Assembly: GCA_036346225.1 (NCBI GenBank)
Contig: JARFIW010000668.1
Coordinates: 2,873,001 to 2,937,000 of the forward strand
From: Platerodrilus igneus
Lineage: Eukaryota > Arthropoda > Insecta > Coleoptera > Lycidae
DNA length: 64,000 bases
Reading direction: 5' to 3'
In this document: one piece after another, positions 44,997-55,531 of the stretch
Layout of the letters: each line of letters opens with the position of its first letter
How positions within the stretch are numbered: the stretch's first letter is position 1
Notes under the pieces: generated by a model
The model's database searches: none
What the model was told of the DNA's origin: nothing
What the model saw: the letters and a program-made list of their open reading frames with translations, nothing else
Made by a program: the position numbers and the translations under genes

Positions 44997-46975
44997 ATGG
45001 GACTTATATATGTCCCAATAGTGTTAATTATTGGGATATTATATTTTATCAGTATTGAGTAACCTATACATTCAAAATTTTCGTTTTAGAATGGATAAAC
45101 CTTTGTCAGACAAAGAGCTCCAAGATATTGTGGATTCTGAAGAAGAATTAGACCCACTTCAAGACAGTGATGATAGTCATATACATAAAAACTATATACA
45201 AACATCTAGCGACGATGTTCCTTCAAGTGAAGTTGAAGGTACTGCATTGATACAAATTTTGGATGATGCGTTTACTTTTGAAGATGAAGAATTCAACGGC
45301 GAAAATGAAAAGGAAAACGAAGTTCTGAAAAGTAATTTAGAAGTTGCGTTTGACTGGACTAGAAAAACTGAAAATTTTATACCGAAACATAATATTCCAC
45401 AAGAAAAACAAACAATTGTACTGTGTAAAATAACAAACAAGTCTTCAGAAATGGATGCTGTGTTCGAAATATTTCCTAAAAGCTTATTTGTATGGATTGC
45501 TCAATGCACCAATCAACGATTAGAAATTGTAGAAAAACATCTAAAAGATATATTCAAAAGACATCGAGTGCAGAAATAATGATCGTGCTTGGTTGTTCTC
45601 TCATAATGAGTTACAATCGTTTAGCAGCATATCACATGTATCGGTCCAACAGAAAATCTTTAGGTAATGATGAAATTAAAAGTGCCATATCTAGGGATAG
45701 ATGTCAGTTATTTGTATCAAAATTGTACTTCAATAACCCCGAAAAATTAAAAGACGCTTTCAAGGAGTATTAAATAGAAGAAGTATTATTCTATCTAAAA
45801 AAAACTTTTTTGTCTGCCAGAAGTGATAGTACGTATCAATCAATTGACGAGACGATAACAAAATTCAAAGGAAGATTATCAATGAAACAATATATTCCTC
45901 TAAAACCAATCAAACGAGGTATAAAACTATGGACAAGATGTGATTCCAAAACTGGGCATGTATACGATACAAATATTTACTCCGGAAAAGAAAATTCCAC
46001 ACAAGAAGGCACACTTGGTGAAAGAGTTGTGGAGAAATTAACCAGATCAATTCGAAATATGAACATATGTTTATGTATTGACCGATTTTTTCACCTCAAT
46101 CCATCTTTTACATACACTATACCATATGCTGCCGTTGGAACGTGCATAAAGACTAGAAAAAATGTTCCAAAATTTAAAGGTAAACTGCAGAGAGGAGACA
46201 GTGAAATGATGACATGTAAAGAAGGCATAATTTGCACTCGTTGGCAAGACACTAGAGAGTTCTTGGTAGTAAGCAACTGTCACGGTGGCAATATCGGTAC
46301 TATAGAAAGAAAAGCAAAAGAAGGCAGTGAAAAAGAAATTACTTGTCCCAATTCAATTATGTTTTATAATGAATTTATGGGAAGCGTCGATCACGCCGAT
46401 CAAATGATATCACAGTATGATTTGGATCGAAAAAGCTCCAATTGGTGGCGAAAGGTTTTCTACAAGCTATTCATGACTGCAATATATAATGCATATATAA
46501 TATGCAATGAAACAAGACGTTCAAAACTGCCGTTTATAAACTTTATTATACCAGCAGCAGAAAGTATGATAGCCATTAGCAAATCCCAGCTGGGCAAGAA
46601 GAAAATAATGAAGAGAGGACGTCCCTCAAATAGAACCAAATTTATGGATAATGTTGGGGATCCTCTGCCTATTCCGGTAAATTCAAGAAAACGATGTGTA
46701 CGATGTGCTGGTTTCAAAAAAGAAAAGAAGATAAAGATCAATTGCCAAATGTACACAGTAGCGCTCTGTAATGATTGTTTGCTAAGTATCATACTTGATT
46801 ACCTTGTATATATGTAATAAAAAAGAATGTTGAATTACAATGATGTTTTTCTTTTATCTTTTTTTCTTTTTAGTGCAACATATATTTTATGTGCTCCACT
46901 ATTTTACTATTATAAAATACTGTTGGGACACATACGGCCCACTCACCAATACTATTGGGACAATATGTCCCAATT
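44997..46975 (+). mobile_element. piggyBac-like transposon
   Basis: A piggyBac transposase gene is bracketed by an inverted pair: TGGGACTTATATATGTCCCA running to AATAGT (44998-45022) on the left, and ACTATTGGGACAATATGTCCC on the right (46951-46971). Each arm is itself a GGGAC...GTCCC palindrome. A third GGGAC block lies at 46925. I could not identify flanking TTAA duplications, so the outermost ends are uncertain and may lie a little outside this range. Confidence 0.65.
45091..46817 (+). pseudogene. piggyBac transposase, frameshifted
   Basis: Translation starts at ATG 45091 (MDKPLSDKELQDIVDSEEEL), an acidic N-terminus typical of the family. After frameshifts near 45500-45580 and 45770, the catalytic region runs YQSIDETITKFKGRLSMKQY near 45840, GIKLWTRCDSKTGHVYDTNI near 45920 (first Asp in VYD), CLCIDRFFHLNP near 46072 (second Asp) and MGSVDHADQMISQYD near 46378 (third Asp). 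All three acids of the piggyBac DDD triad are therefore present. The C-terminal cysteine-rich domain is visible as CVRCAGFKKEKKIK and CNDCL near 46700-46780. The gene ends at TAA 46815-46817. Two or three frameshifts make it inactive as written. Confidence 0.9.
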
Positions 46976-47114
46976 ATTATTTTACAATAATCAATAAATA
47001 ATATGATCCTTTATATGAATATTTGTTTTCCCGTCAAACTAAATTAGCAATAAATATTTTGTGTAATAAATACTACATGAATTATTAAAATAAAAAAATC
47101 GTATTGAAAGAGTT
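46976..47114. other. Short spacer
   Basis: AT-rich DNA between the piggyBac relic and the gag relic; nothing recognised. Confidence 0.4.
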
Positions 47115-47923
47115 AAGGTTATATTTAGATTCGATTCCAATGTACAATGGCAATCAAGCTTTGTTAGGTATACTCATTACCGCGTGTGAGATACTCCTGA
47201 AGTCCTTTTACAAACAAGGGAACCTTGAAAAAATATGTGGCTTTTAAGATTAATCCTGAGTAAATTAACCGGCAGAGCTTTGACCTTAATAGTCAGTAGA
47301 GATGATCTAACGGGTTAGGAGGATTATAAAAAGATATTAATTGCGGATTTCGGCGACTAGTAGAATATAAAATGCTTAATTAGAGACTTATTAAACATAC
47401 GAATGGAACACAATTAATCACCATATCAATTTGGTATGCGATGTCAAGACGTGAGAAGTTTAATTCTAACCAAACTTAAATTAGAAGAACCGGATCTAGC
47501 GTACGTTTAATTAAAACTAAAATGTACGACGAAATGGTTTTAGATATGTATATAAACGCGTTTCCCGAGTGGCTATCGGACAAAATAAGATTTAGAAAGC
47601 CCCAAAACTTAGAAGAGGCTATAAACTTAATAATAAAAGAAGAAAACGTAATGTATTATAGGAATAGACGTAACAATCCAAATATTAACAAAAAGTATGA
47701 ACCAATTAAGACTTTAAAAGCGGCGAGACCAATACCAACACAATCCAAATTTACATCATTTAACACATCGACAAATCATTTGAAAGTTAATAATCCAAAC
47801 TTCAATAATACAAATTTCAATAATCAATTTCAACAATTTCCCAAACCTACATTTACACCCAATGTTGGCAACACTTGTGCTACTCACGCCGCTGAAATTG
47901 TTGTCGTCCCGGTAACGCTATGA
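47115..47923 (+). pseudogene. Ty3/Gypsy gag relic
   Basis: Across several stops the plus strand gives a gag capsid-like sequence: KNMWLLRLILSKLTGRAL near 47230, ALTLIVSRDDL near 47277, KCLIRDLLNIRME near 47371 and LDMYINAFPEWLSDKIRF near 47540. Then comes NLEEAINLIIKEEN near 47608, the usual end of the capsid domain, and an Asn/Pro-rich tail. The frame from 47522 is open for 133 residues but lacks an intact CCHC zinc knuckle. No LTR, protease or pol follows on this strand. It is an isolated gag fragment of a Gypsy family other than those at 11.9 and 51-58 kb. Confidence 0.7.
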
Positions 47924-48309
47924 ACTAAAGAGAGGGTGCCTTGAAAACTGAATGATTTAAATGTCAAAGAATTGTTATTGTTTATTACTTGAATTTATTT
48001 AGAATTAAGCTGTGTATTGACGAGAAAAAAAGGGAAACCAAAGTAAGTAGTGTTATTATAACTAAAACGAATTGTAATTATTGTTTCAATATATAGTTTT
48101 TTAAAGCGATACGTTCGCTAGAAACCTGTGTTTGAATCTGGCGGACAAACTGCTCCGAAAATTGGAATCCTGCTTTAACACCCAAGTTTAATCAGAGCGC
48201 AAATCGAACATGGCAAACATGCGGCGTAAATTCTAACAAAAACGCACCCATGACGAATAATAACAACCACAATAATTATTACAAAGCAACTCCTTTTGAC
48301 ACTTTATCT
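47924..48309. other. Spacer 3' of the gag relic
   Basis: No gene supported. A short GC-richer block near 48110-48180 (GCGATACGTTCGCTAG) has no identified role. Confidence 0.4.
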
Positions 48310-50722
48310 GGTAACACCTCATTTTAACTAAGTTATGATCGTTATCTATGTCAGCCCCTGGATAACTACGACAGTTTTTAACTTGGTTTCTAAATCTTTG
48401 TTTAACTAAAATATAATCTATTTGGTAACTAGCACTATCACACGGCGTTTTCCAGGTATATCTTCTTCTAACATGTTCAAATAGAATGTTTACAGTTACT
48501 AATCTATGTTCCTGGCAAAACTCCACTAACCTTTCTCCTCTATCATTTCGTCTACCATCCCCAAATTTTCTACCATTTTTTCCTCACTACCTTCTCCCAT
48601 TGACGCATTAAAATCGCCCATAACTATTAAATTCTTATCTCCCTAATTTTTTATCTAATACTATTCCTGCCTCTGCCTGTCCATTAGTTGAAGAAGTTGT
48701 GATTAATCTATAATTATCTTGTAACATGTTTAATTTGATCAATATTGAGTCGCGTTGAATTACGAGAATAATGCGCTAAGCGTGCCTTATTCTTTATTAA
48801 GGTTCCATATAGTACATAATGGAACGCTTCGTTTTAATAATTTTCCTGTAGTAAAATATCTGTGTGGCATAAAGTTATTTTGTCGAGCATCTCTAGCAAT
48901 CCTGCTTCTTTCGTATTTCCCCACCTCTAACGTCGCTATCGTTCGTTTCTCGCTTTGTTCGTTAGTCGCTTCCTAGCAACCAATTTATCAAGATGTTTTC
49001 CAGACTAGAGGCATGCGACCTTCGGTTGAATTATTTGTGTGAGTGGTTCAAGTCATGCTAGACTTGGATCAATTTCGGTAACTTCTACTAACGGTTTGTA
49101 ATTTATACATTGTACGAACTTAATTTAATTTTGTTTCATTTATTTAGCGCGCCTACGAAAAACGATAGAGAAGGACAAGTGAAGATTTTGGTTTTGTAAG
49201 TTGTATGGTTTTGTACAAGAACTTGAGATTGCAGACATGTGGTCGTAATTGCTGTTATCCTAAGTTTGAAATGGCTTATAGTATTGTTTGGAACTGATGG
49301 AATTTCTGTTCGGATTTGTCTAGGAGAATCAGATGCAGTTTGGTTCGTTATTACATTTAAGAAATTTTTGCATGTGTTTAGAATGCTGTTAGTCTTTGAT
49401 AAACAGATAGTCATATAAAAAAACGAAATTTGCTATCATGTTTATGAACATATGATCTGTTTCACTGTCGATTATTGTTGAACTGGTTTTGCAAACCGTA
49501 GAAAGAAATTTTTGTCAGGTTAGGTTTATATAATTGTAAGCTGTGTTCCATTTGAACTTCAGATAAATTTCAAGGTATATTTTCGACGTTATACTTTTTT
49601 GTGATATAGCAACATTTGACAGATGTTTGCCGTGAAAGCAGATGTTTCGAGCAGCTTTCCTAAAATTCAAATTAAACATTCTTCAATCTTGAAGTTAGCT
49701 TTTATTCACAGATAAATTATAAAAACTAAGTATAAAAATTTAAATACACGCTGCATACTAATTATGAAACTGTAATCAACCTGATAAGATCTGCCCAGGA
49801 TAGAAACGATAGTTCAATGCAATGTGTTTACGAATTATTTTGATCAAATATTTAAAACAAGCTTATGTTTAGAGAGCAGTCTTTTGCTTTAAAAAGACAA
49901 AATTTTAACTTTGTTATAAATGTTATTGTTGAGAATTTTTTTTACGAAAAGTTATGAATTTTTAAAAGAAAGTTTTTTACTTCAGTAAACAATTAGCTAA
50001 ACTTTGAGACTTTTATTTTGGTCAAATGCGATCAAATCTGATAACATAAAGGTAGCATTTTTGGGTAATAATTTTGTGCCAATATCATATTGGATATACA
50101 TTTTTTACTTTTAATACTTTTATAGGACACAAATGGTGTTCTACATTTTTATTTATTTAATCTTTGTAATTTCTTACAGGAGTTGCGTCTTATTTTTATA
50201 AGACAGGTTTTTGTTAACGAAGGCGATCGTTTTATCTTTGGGTTTCCACGTCCGCCCTTAGAATTGTTTTTTGCTCTTATCGTGATTATCTCAGGGCTTG
50301 GTGGCGCCTATTTAATTTAGTTTAGCTTTGGTTTGCAAACAAAATTCGACTTACCCCCCCACATCTTATTGCTCTACCCAGGAATAGACCCCTAGCTATG
50401 TCGGAAGATTTTCGTTTCACTAGCGCCCATCATAAAAACTACAAAATTCGTTTCAATCTTTCCAAAAGTCGTTATTATCTGTCCATCTTATTTCAGTAAT
50501 ACCTAAAATGTCTAGCTTTCCTTTTCTCATTTCGACTAATAAATTTGTTAACTTATTTACTCTAAGTGATAACATTACATTCCAAGTCGCTATCACTAAA
50601 TCGAACCGTCATTTTAAATTCTTACGATGACGAGTCCCAAGTACCCCCTCCTGGAGATTCGAATGAGGGGGTATTTTACCTCCGGACAAGAATTTTACTT
50701 GTGAGCTCTCCATCATACATAT
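48310..50722 (-). pseudogene. RTE-like LINE 5' fragment, split by an insertion
   Basis: Minus-strand segments 50722-50456 and 48720-48310 match, in order, the plus-strand RTE copy at about 27070-27340 and 27340-27900. They cover the 5' region (GGTAAAATACCCCCTCATTC), the first endonuclease blocks, then MEFCQEHRLVTVN near 48526, RRRYTWKTP near 48470, YQIDYILVKQRFRNQVK near 48425 and ADIDNDHNLVKM near 48355. The reading resumes exactly across a 1735-bp insertion marked by duplicated ATCTT. The RT is absent. The C-terminal limit near 48310 is a breakpoint. Confidence 0.82.
48721..50455. mobile_element. Unclassified insertion with 5-bp target duplication (family X, copy 2)
   Basis: The 1735-bp segment sits inside the RTE endonuclease with ATCTT repeated at 48716-48720 and 50456-50460. 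Comparison with the uninterrupted RTE copy near 27330-27345 confirms the empty site. On the minus strand it begins TGAAACGAATTTTGTAG. Its first 400 bp (50455-50060) are homologous to 35630-36070, including TAGGGGTCTATTCC and a run of seven G. The other 1.3 kb is not shared. It has no recognisable ORF and no terminal inverted repeats, so it may be non-autonomous. Confidence 0.65.
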
Positions 50723-51052
50723 ACTATTTACCATTAGATAAATATATTGTTATATGTTAGTTTCTATATAAATGATATTGTAAATTTTATGTTTAATTAT
50801 TACTGTATTTAAATAAAAGTGTACCTATGATACATGTATAAGATGGTACTATTATGAGACAAAAATACAAGTATGTATATATTTTTAATAAATTTTTATT
50901 TTAATAATATGGCTTATTTCTATTTCTGTACTCATTCATCAATATCAGAGAGCAGAAACTTTTTTAAAATTATATCTAATCCCTCTGAACAGGGCAAGGT
51001 TATTCAATACACATGTCAACACCCATATTCGGAGCTCACAGTTGAACCTTTA
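50723..51052. other. Spacer left of the Gypsy element
   Basis: AT-rich DNA, nothing recognised. It ends in the 4-bp target duplication ATAT (51053-51056). Confidence 0.5.
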
Positions 51053-51056
51053 ATAT

Positions 51057-51653
51057 TGTAACGGGCTACTGCTACCGCGTTTCTTTAATTTAAAACAAGT
51101 AATAACCAGAGTCTTTATTACTCACTGTTCACAAGTCTAATTAACAGTATATGCCTTATTTATAGATGTTTTCAGTCCAATTAACAATGAAGCACTATTA
51201 CACTAATGAATTTACAAGCACTAATTTCTTTTTAAACTAACTTCTTTACCATAGGTCCATTAACAACACTAACACGACTATTTATTTATTATACACTTCT
51301 ATTTATTTATGTATACTACAAGCTGCATGTACATTAGACACGGCATATAACATTTATGTATACACTTGAACTTCCCAAAAGCTCAACTACTATTACTTTA
51401 CAACGATATAATTTATTTTAGACATTCTAGTATAGACTGACCCTTGCATTTATTAGCGGTCTTATATATACTCTGAGTTAAAGATATGACTCATCCTCTA
51501 GTAATTACGAGAAGCTTCCTGGTCTATTGAGAATAAACAGTGCTGGCGGCGTTTTGTGTGTTTGATTGCTAGAAGAATTCTCGAATCCTGAAGACTATGC
51601 AGAGCCTACAGCGCTTGCGTGTTTGACGGGTTGCCAAATAGTAGCTCGCAACA
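51057..51653 (-). repeat. 3' LTR of the Gypsy element
   Basis: This 597-bp copy matches 57352-57946 end to end, with one 2-bp length difference (CCAGAGTC versus CCAGTC). In element sense it follows the polypurine tract. It is preceded in window order by the ATAT target copy. Confidence 0.95.
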
Positions 51654-51670
51654 CTGCCCCCCCTTTAAAA
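51654..51670 (-). other. Polypurine tract
   Basis: In element sense TTTTAAAGGGGGGGCAG lies directly upstream of the 3' LTR. This is the expected primer site for plus-strand cDNA synthesis. Confidence 0.85.
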
Positions 51671-51762
51671 CCGCTACGTCTCGTAACTGTAAATACATTT
51701 TGACGCCAATTCGATGAATGATTACTGTATCGGCAGCTATCTCCTCTGGTGCATCCACCACG

Positions 51763-54114
51763 TCATTGGAAGTAACAGTCAACACTCTTTTCTTGGTCTT
51801 GGTAGGCAACCGGCTGATAACAACAAACAAGAACCTGGACGTTGGTTTCCTGGAAAACTACTTCTAGCATATTTCGGACTATCCTCCAATCTAAGCGATC
51901 CAGTCCACAGCCTAGCTTGGGCACCGCTAATTTCGTTACTCTATTTTTCAACATCTGCGCCTTAAGATTTAGCAAAGCCTCCCATAGATGTCCATAACTA
52001 GGTCTCTGCCATGAAGAATTTTTGGTGACCAGATAGTAAACATAACGATTTTTATCCTGAAGAACCAAAGCTTTTCCTACAGTTGGCTGCTGTTGTACTA
52101 ATTCATCCACACATCCAAACTTTTTCTTGAAAACAACAGCTATTCCCCTTGACATTGCCAAATCTTGAGCTACATAATGTGCAAGGGAATACTCTTCTGG
52201 TGCTCTAAACAGATCTTGCTGTTTTTCAACAACAACGCCAAATCTCGCCTTAGTGGAACCACAATACGCCGCCATAAAGCTCTCAAAATCTACATTTGGC
52301 TCAGGATTAATAACTTGTCGAATACCATTCTCATCATCCGAGCTTTCCTGGTTGTTGCCAGCGTAGGATGTTAAACGGTCAAAGTGTACCATTTTCGGTT
52401 TACCACGGGGAGATCTTCTGATCCGGTACACTACATCATTAATCATTTTCATCACTTCGTACGGGCCTTCCCATTGCCTTTGTAATTTTGGCGACAACCC
52501 ACGTTTTCTTTGTGGATTATACAACCACACCAAATCTCCCGGTTCATAACCACCTTCTTGTGCTCTCGTGTCATATTGTGATTTCATCCGATTGCTTGCT
52601 GCCTGGATATTCTTTCGGACGTTTTCGTGAATGCTATTTGATCTTTCGCGAAGCTTACTAACGTAATCTTCACCTGCGATCTCTTCTCCATGTTTAAAAC
52701 CAAACTGAAGATCACATGGTAGCCGCAATTTACGTCCTAGCATTACGCAAGCGGGCGAGTATCCTGTGCTGTCATGTACCGAAGATCGGTACGCCAGTAG
52801 GAACAAATGTAAATATTGGTCCCAGTCTTGTTGATGTTCAGAGACAACTTTGGTCAGGTACTTCCCTAACGTCCTGTTTATTCTTTCAACCATTCCATCC
52901 GATTGGGGATGAAGTGGCGTGGTTCTAGTCTTCCTGATTCCAAGATGCTTGCAGACGTTTTGAAACAACGCCGATTCGAAGTTCCGACCTTGATCGGAGT
53001 GTAATTCCAACGGAACTCTAAAACGACAAAACAACTCCCTGATTAGTACATCTGCAACCGTCGCGGCTTCTTGGTTAGGTATAGCATATGCCTCCGGCCA
53101 TTTGGTAAAATAATCCATTGCAACCAAGATGTATTTATTTCCTTTCTCTGATTCAGGAAACGGACCAGCTATATCAATGGCTACCCTCTCAAAAGGATTC
53201 CCCACGTTATACTGTATCATTGGGGCTTTCCGTTTTGTGACCGGGCCATTTGCAGTGGCACACAATTCACATTTCCGGCACCACTCCTTCACATCATCTT
53301 TGCAGTTCACCCAATACAATCTTTCTCTCACTCTTTCGAGAGTTCTTTTCACGCCAAAGTGCCCTCCGGAAATACCATCGTGCAAATGCTGCAACACTTC
53401 CGTCACTCTGCTTCTCGGCACTATCACTTGAAGTCTCTCAGTGCCATCTTCACATTCCAGGCGTCGTTTCAAGATTCTATTTCCAATCATCAAGGAGTCC
53501 CACTGTGCCCAGTATGCCTTCAGGCTCCTACTTAAAATACTAATTTCTTCCCAAGCTGGTCGTTGTCTTCTATTTTTCCACTCAATAATACGTCCAAATT
53601 CGTCGTCCTTCTTCTGGTCTTCTTGTATTCTTTCGGGTTGCCAAATATCATCGGTCAACATCATTCTATGGATGACACTTATCTTCTCTTCCATCTTGGA
53701 GCAATGATTGCAGTCCACCGGACAAGGTCTCCTTGATAAAGCGTCTGCATTCCGATGGCTGGTTCCTACACGATGTTCTGTGTCAAAGTGATGTTCCTGC
53801 AGCCGCTCTATCCACCTTGCAACTTGCCCTTCAGGATTTCGAAACTGCAGTAACCATTTTAGTGCAGCATGGTCTGTTCTCATTAGGAATTTACGGCCGT
53901 ATAAGTACTTATAAAAGTGCTCTACAGATTTGACGACGGCCAACAGCTCCCTTCTTGTCACACAATAGTTCCTTTCTGGCCATGACAAGACCTTGCTGAA
54001 ATACCCAATAACTTTTTCTTGTCCGTCCTGAACTTGAGAAAGAACGCTTCCTATAGCTGTGTTACTGGCATCAGTATCCAACACAAATTTCCCCTCCATC
54101 CGTGGATAACTCAA
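51763..54114 (-). CDS. Gypsy pol C-terminal ORF: RNase H, integrase and OARD1-like macro domain
   Basis: An uninterrupted 783-residue frame (first Met at 54114, in phase with upstream RT beyond two stop codons). RNase H lies at about 8-130 (FVLDTDASNTAIG, RTDHAALKWLL, NADALSRRP). The integrase H2C2 finger is at about 243-285 (HLHDGISGGHFG, CRKCELC). The integrase core has D314 (AIDIAGP), D374 (HSDQGRNFE) and E410 (DGMVERINR). The GPY/F module is at about 523-586 (WEGPYEV). After an acidic linker, residues 628-766 form a macro domain with GIAVVFKKKFG (657-667), YYLVTK (K698) and GCGLDRLDW (D739). K698 and D739 are 41 residues apart, as are catalytic Lys84 and Asp125 in human OARD1/TARG1. The macro domain would bind or hydrolyse ADP-ribose on proteins. 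It ends at stop 51763. Confidence 0.93.
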   Translation of the reverse strand: MSYPRMEGKFVLDTDASNTAIGSVLSQVQDGQEKVIGYFSKVLSWPERNYCVTRRELLAVVKSVEHFYKYLYGRKFLMRTDHAALKWLLQFRNPEGQVARWIERLQEHHFDTEHRVGTSHRNADALSRRPCPVDCNHCSKMEEKISVIHRMMLTDDIWQPERIQEDQKKDDEFGRIIEWKNRRQRPAWEEISILSRSLKAYWAQWDSLMIGNRILKRRLECEDGTERLQVIVPRSRVTEVLQHLHDGISGGHFGVKRTLERVRERLYWVNCKDDVKEWCRKCELCATANGPVTKRKAPMIQYNVGNPFERVAIDIAGPFPESEKGNKYILVAMDYFTKWPEAYAIPNQEAATVADVLIRELFCRFRVPLELHSDQGRNFESALFQNVCKHLGIRKTRTTPLHPQSDGMVERINRTLGKYLTKVVSEHQQDWDQYLHLFLLAYRSSVHDSTGYSPACVMLGRKLRLPCDLQFGFKHGEEIAGEDYVSKLRERSNSIHENVRKNIQAASNRMKSQYDTRAQEGGYEPGDLVWLYNPQRKRGLSPKLQRQWEGPYEVMKMINDVVYRIRRSPRGKPKMVHFDRLTSYAGNNQESSDDENGIRQVINPEPNVDFESFMAAYCGSTKARFGVVVEKQQDLFRAPEEYSLAHYVAQDLAMSRGIAVVFKKKFGCVDELVQQQPTVGKALVLQDKNRYVYYLVTKNSSWQRPSYGHLWEALLNLKAQMLKNRVTKLAVPKLGCGLDRLDWRIVRNMLEVVFQETNVQVLVCCYQPVAYQDQEKSVDCYFQ
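51817..52233 (-). CDS. OARD1/TARG1-like macro domain fused to integrase (domain entry)
   Basis: Residues 628-766 of the pol frame. The order of motifs follows the OARD1/TARG1 branch of macro domains: an N-terminal DLFRAPEEYSLAHYVAQDL strand-helix, the ADP-ribose loop GIAVVFKKKFG, a YVYYLVTK strand carrying the presumed nucleophilic Lys, a helix WEALLNLKAQ, and the second loop VPKLGCGLDRLDW with the presumed catalytic Asp. OARD1-type enzymes remove ADP-ribose from acidic residues and deacylate O-acyl-ADP-ribose. No stop or frameshift separates it from integrase, so it would be made as the tail of Gag-Pol. A short tail (YQDQEKSVDCYFQ) follows. Activity is inferred, not shown. Confidence 0.9.
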
Positions 54115-54174
54115 AATTGGTGCTGTAACTAGTAGCCGTTTCAGTTGCTAAAATGCACTGTGGCAGTCGTCATT

Positions 54175-55513
54175 CTAATCATATTCTTGTCCATCTTCGG
54201 TTTGTTTCGTTAACGGTTTGGAAATGTTTGCAAACCCAAGTATAAAACGTCGGTAATATGTGCACAATCCTAGAAAACTGCGTAGTTGGTGTATATCTGC
54301 TGGTGTAGGCCACTCCTGTACTGTTTTTATTTTGTCAGGGTCAGCTCTTATTCCGGTCTCCGAAACGACATGTTCTAAGTACTTCACCACTTTTCCAAAT
54401 AGGTGACACTTCTTGGGGCTAAATGTAAGGTTTGCCCCGCGTAATCTTTGGAATATCTCCTCTAGGTTCTTGAGGTGTTCTTCAAAAGACCGGCCTAACA
54501 CTATCACGTCGTCTAGGTACACCAGGCATGTTTTCTAGGACAGTCCACGCAGTATCGACTCCAACAATCGTTCAAAAGTAGCAGGAGCATTGCATAATCC
54601 AAATGGCATGACCTTGAACTGCCATAATCCAGTTCCAATTTATTTTCTTTATCGTTTGGCTCCAAGCCTACCTGCCAGTATCCGCTTTTCAAGTCCAAGG
54701 TCGAAAACCATTTGGATCCGGATAGAGTATCCAAGGTGTCATCAATTCTGGGCAAAGGATAGCTGTCTTTCTTGTCACATTGTTAAGCCGCCGGTAGTCT
54801 ACACAAAACCTTGTCGACCCGTCCTTTTTCTTGACAAGCACTACCGGGGATGCCCATGGACTGTTCGAGGGTTCAATCACTCCTTGTTTTTCCATATCGG
54901 TGATAATTTGATCGGCTTCTTTACATTTTGCCAAAGGAAGCCGCCTGGGGTGTTGTCTTATCGGTTGCGCAAATCCAGTATTGATCTTGTGTTGCACAAC
55001 ATTCGTCCTTCCTTTCTCACTATCATCCAGTGCAAACACACCTCGATATCGTCCGACCAGTTCTTTTACCTTACCCAGTTGGTCGCCGTTTAATCCTTGA
55101 CACGAGGGTATCAACATATCCAGCAATTTGTGTGGGCCACCGTTGGCTAGTTGATCTTTTGTGTCGTCCACACAACGTTTAATATGGCATACTGGAATGC
55201 AACTTCCCACAATCATGTCTTTCTTCAGGGTCACCGTATGCGGATTAATGTTCAGCATCCTTACTGGTATCATATTTCGAAACTTTACTAGCGTTCTTCC
55301 AACAAGTAATCCATCCTGACCCATTCCCGATTCAGTTGCTTCCATCATGCATACTTGTCCTTCCCGGAGCGTACCATCCGTGCGTCCCATTACAATCATT
55401 TCCGCATTCTCGGGTATTTTCATATCACAAATCATTCGAACTTGCATCGTCTGGTTATTCGTACCTTGAAATGGAATCCCATCATCATCTATCCGAAGCA
55501 CATTTTCTTTCAT
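54175..55513 (-). pseudogene. Gypsy reverse transcriptase, interrupted by frameshifts and stops
   Basis: From 55513 the frame continues the post-protease region ([17 protein letters not shown]) into the [19 protein letters not shown] near 54940, [20 protein letters not shown] near 54850, [14 protein letters not shown] near 54800. In a shifted frame comes [20 protein letters not shown] near 54745 (first catalytic Asp), then a damaged stretch, then MYLDDVIVLGRSFEEHLKN from 54522 (catalytic YLDD) to SFLGLCTYYRRFILGFANIS near 54255. Lesions are a frameshift near 54760, a deletion plus frameshift around 54520-54650, and two in-frame stop codons near 54175 and 54148 before the RNase H frame resumes. 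RT copies the element RNA to DNA; this copy cannot do so as written. Confidence 0.9.
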
Positions 55514-55531
55514 GTTTACATGAAACCCATA

